Assembly: GCF_014203695.1 (NCBI RefSeq)
Contig: NZ_JACHJO010000011.1
Location: forward strand, 124,001 to 188,000
DNA from: Nocardiopsis algeriensis
GTDB taxonomy: Bacteria > Actinomycetota > Actinomycetes > Streptosporangiales > Streptosporangiaceae
Reading direction: 5' to 3'
DNA: 64,000 nt
Below the pieces are notes generated by a model. It was not told the origin of the DNA, did not search any database, and saw nothing but the letters and a program-made list of their open reading frames with translations. Within the stretch, counting starts at the first letter, position 1. The number at the start of each line of letters is the position of its first letter. This document shows, piece after piece, positions 62,950-64,000 of this stretch. The position numbers and the translations under genes are program-made.

Positions 62950-62987
62950 AGGGGCGGCGGTGTTTCACGTGAAACACCGCCGCCCCT
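62950..62987. promoter_or_regulatory. parS site 7 embedded in the jag terminator hairpin
   Basis: A perfect parS (62961-62976) forms the centre of a 38-bp perfect palindrome whose outer arms are AGGGGCGGCGG and its complement. On the minus strand it lies 20 bp after the jag stop and is followed by TTTCTG, so the RNA would form a long GC-based hairpin suitable as an intrinsic terminator. The same DNA can thus be a ParB binding site and a terminator. Confidence 0.85.
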
Positions 62988-63006
62988 CGGCCCGGGACTC
63001 CGCCCC

Positions 63007-63522
63007 TCAGGAGGCGGGGTGGACCACCACGTAGCGGTGGGGCTCCTCGCCCTCCGACTCGCTGCGCAGGCCCGCCGCGGCGACCGCGTCGTGGACGACC
63101 TTGCGCTCGAACGGGGTCATCGGCTCCAGCTCGTAGGCGTCACCGGATGCCTTGACCTTCTTCGCCGCCTCGGCGCCGACCTGGAAGAGCTCCTTGCGCC
63201 GCCCCTCCCGGTAACCGCCGATGTCGAGCATCAGACGGCTGCGCTCCCCCGTGGCCCGGTGCACGGCCAGTCGGGTCAGCTCCTGGAGCGCCTCCAGCAC
63301 CTCCCCGTTCTCTCCGATGAGCTCGTCGAGTGTGGCTCCGACGACGGACACCAGCGCCCGGTCCCCCTCGACGTCCATGTCGATGTCACCGTCGAAGTCC
63401 GCGATGTCGAGGAGCCCCTCGATGTAGTCCGCGGCGATGTCGCCCTCGTTCTCCAGGGCCTCGATGTCGATAGGCGCCTCAGCCACCGCTACTCCACCGC
63501 TTCCTTCCTCGCTAGCTGCCAC
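63007..63522 (-). CDS. jag: KhpB/Jag-type RNA-binding protein (KH and R3H domains)
   Basis: A 171-residue RNA-binding protein. After a short acidic start (IDIEALENEGDIAADYIEGLLD) comes a KH-like domain with the VGATLDELIGENGEVLEALQELTRLAVHR core (residues 61-89) and an R3H domain with MTPFERKVVHDAVA near residue 133, ending HRYVVVHP. GTG start after GAGACGGGAT. The yidC-jag-rsmG-parA-parB order is standard. KhpB partners with KhpA in cell elongation control in Gram-positives. Confidence 0.93.
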   Translation of the reverse strand: MAASEEGSGGVAVAEAPIDIEALENEGDIAADYIEGLLDIADFDGDIDMDVEGDRALVSVVGATLDELIGENGEVLEALQELTRLAVHRATGERSRLMLDIGGYREGRRKELFQVGAEAAKKVKASGDAYELEPMTPFERKVVHDAVAAAGLRSESEGEEPHRYVVVHPAS

Positions 63523-63663
63523 AGCGATCCCGTCTCCTCATTCTCACGCATCGGTACGCCACGGAGGCGTCTGCACACTCGGACGCCGAACCCGAGGCCT
63601 CGGTTGCCGACGCAGGCACCCGTCCCAGGCCGTGTCCCACCGAAATGGTCCAAAGAACAGGGC

Positions 63664-64000
63664 CTAACGGGATCCGCCACCGGAACGCTTGGAGCGGGGC
63701 TGCTTCTTCGGCTGCTTGCGTTCGATCTTAGGCTGTTCCACCGGCTTCGGCGCGGATTCCGCTTCCTTCTTCTTGCGGCCGAGCATGCCCTTGGCGGGGG
63801 CGACGGCAGAGGCGCCCTTCGCCTCCTCACCGGGGACCGGCTGGTTGCGGTAGAGGAAGTGCTGCTGCCCCATCGTCCAGACGTTGGAGGTGACCCAGTA
63901 GACGAGCACACCCACCGGCATCATGAGACCGAAGAGCCCGAAGAGGGGCGCCATGTACATCATGATCTTCTGGGTCTGCATCATCGGGTTGTCAGGCATC
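63664..64000 (-). CDS. yidC: Membrane protein insertase YidC (C-terminal part)
   Basis: Only the last 112 or so codons are inside the window; the gene continues past 64000. The visible part contains the final membrane region (MMYMAPLFGLFGLMMPVGVLVYWVTSN), the conserved QQHFLYR that follows TM5, and a basic cytosolic tail rich in Lys/Gln/Pro (KIERKQPKKQPRSKRSGGGSR end) which helps contact the ribosome. YidC inserts membrane proteins alone or with SecYEG. A 141-bp gap separates it from jag; nothing was recognised in it. Confidence 0.93.
   Translation of the reverse strand, partial: MPDNPMMQTQKIMMYMAPLFGLFGLMMPVGVLVYWVTSNVWTMGQQHFLYRNQPVPGEEAKGASAVAPAKGMLGRKKKEAESAPKPVEQPKIERKQPKKQPRSKRSGGGSR

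Larger units (their letters stand above)
62612..63006. other. parS-rich intergenic region between jag and rsmG
   Basis: About 395 bp without a gene. The left part (62612-62800) presumably holds the rsmG-parAB promoter on the minus strand; no clear boxes were found. The right part has four parS sites within 172 bp. Confidence 0.6.

Overview
The window is high-GC actinomycete DNA with dense GTG/TTG starts and AGGAGG-type ribosome binding sites. Gene order and protein content point to a Streptomyces-like actinomycete, most probably Nocardiopsaceae; that family-level placement is an inference from gene order, not a search. The right end (yidC, jag/khpB, rsmG, parA, parB, trxA, trxB, sigM, murJ) is the usual left flank of an actinobacterial oriC, so dnaA and oriC should lie just beyond position 64000.

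Layout. 1-6.3 kb: end of a probable GntR/FCD regulator, the pyruvate dehydrogenase operon pdhA-pdhB-pdhC, a DUF2293 gene and a GntR/UTRA regulator. 6.3-15 kb, mostly minus strand: aspartate pathway (asd, lysC), recR, ybaB, dnaX and the small SRP RNA. An insertion carrying a PCMT-like methyltransferase, a DUF6243 gene and a TetR regulator splits dnaX from ybaB-recR. 15-20 kb: DUF2252 protein, tRNA-Ser(GGA), 2,4-dienoyl-CoA reductase, a Rieske/DUF2231 protein and a PadR regulator. 20-25 kb: a sugar unit with a ROK repressor, a GH2 beta-mannosidase and a LacI-type protein lacking its DNA-binding domain. 25-30 kb: tRNA-Ser(CGA), tadA with two tandem partner-like paralogues, upp, and several small genes.

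30-40 kb: an ABC-F antibiotic-resistance-type ATPase behind a probable leaderless MRLYFFL leader peptide, then dnaB interrupted by two inteins, a cluster of DnaA boxes, a MATE transporter, a Tat-exported amidase and the ribosomal/replication cluster rpsF-ssb-rpsR-rplI. 40-58 kb: a class A penicillin-binding protein, inositol-3-phosphate synthase, an MFS transporter, CCA-adding enzyme, DUF6049 exported protein, two tandem MurJ flippases, a pseudokinase membrane protein, SigM and its anti-sigma factor. 58-64 kb: thioredoxin system behind a SigR-like promoter, ParAB with seven parS-like sites, rsmG, jag and the C-terminal part of yidC.

The strongest unusual signals are the attenuator-like leader of the ABC-F gene, a class 3 intein in the DnaB Walker A loop whose two LAGLIDADG catalytic acids are both lost, a 183-bp-period dispersed repeat present at two loci, parS sites built into the parA coding sequence and into the jag terminator, and DnaA boxes at the dnaB promoter. 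All motif calls were made by eye; no database search was possible.
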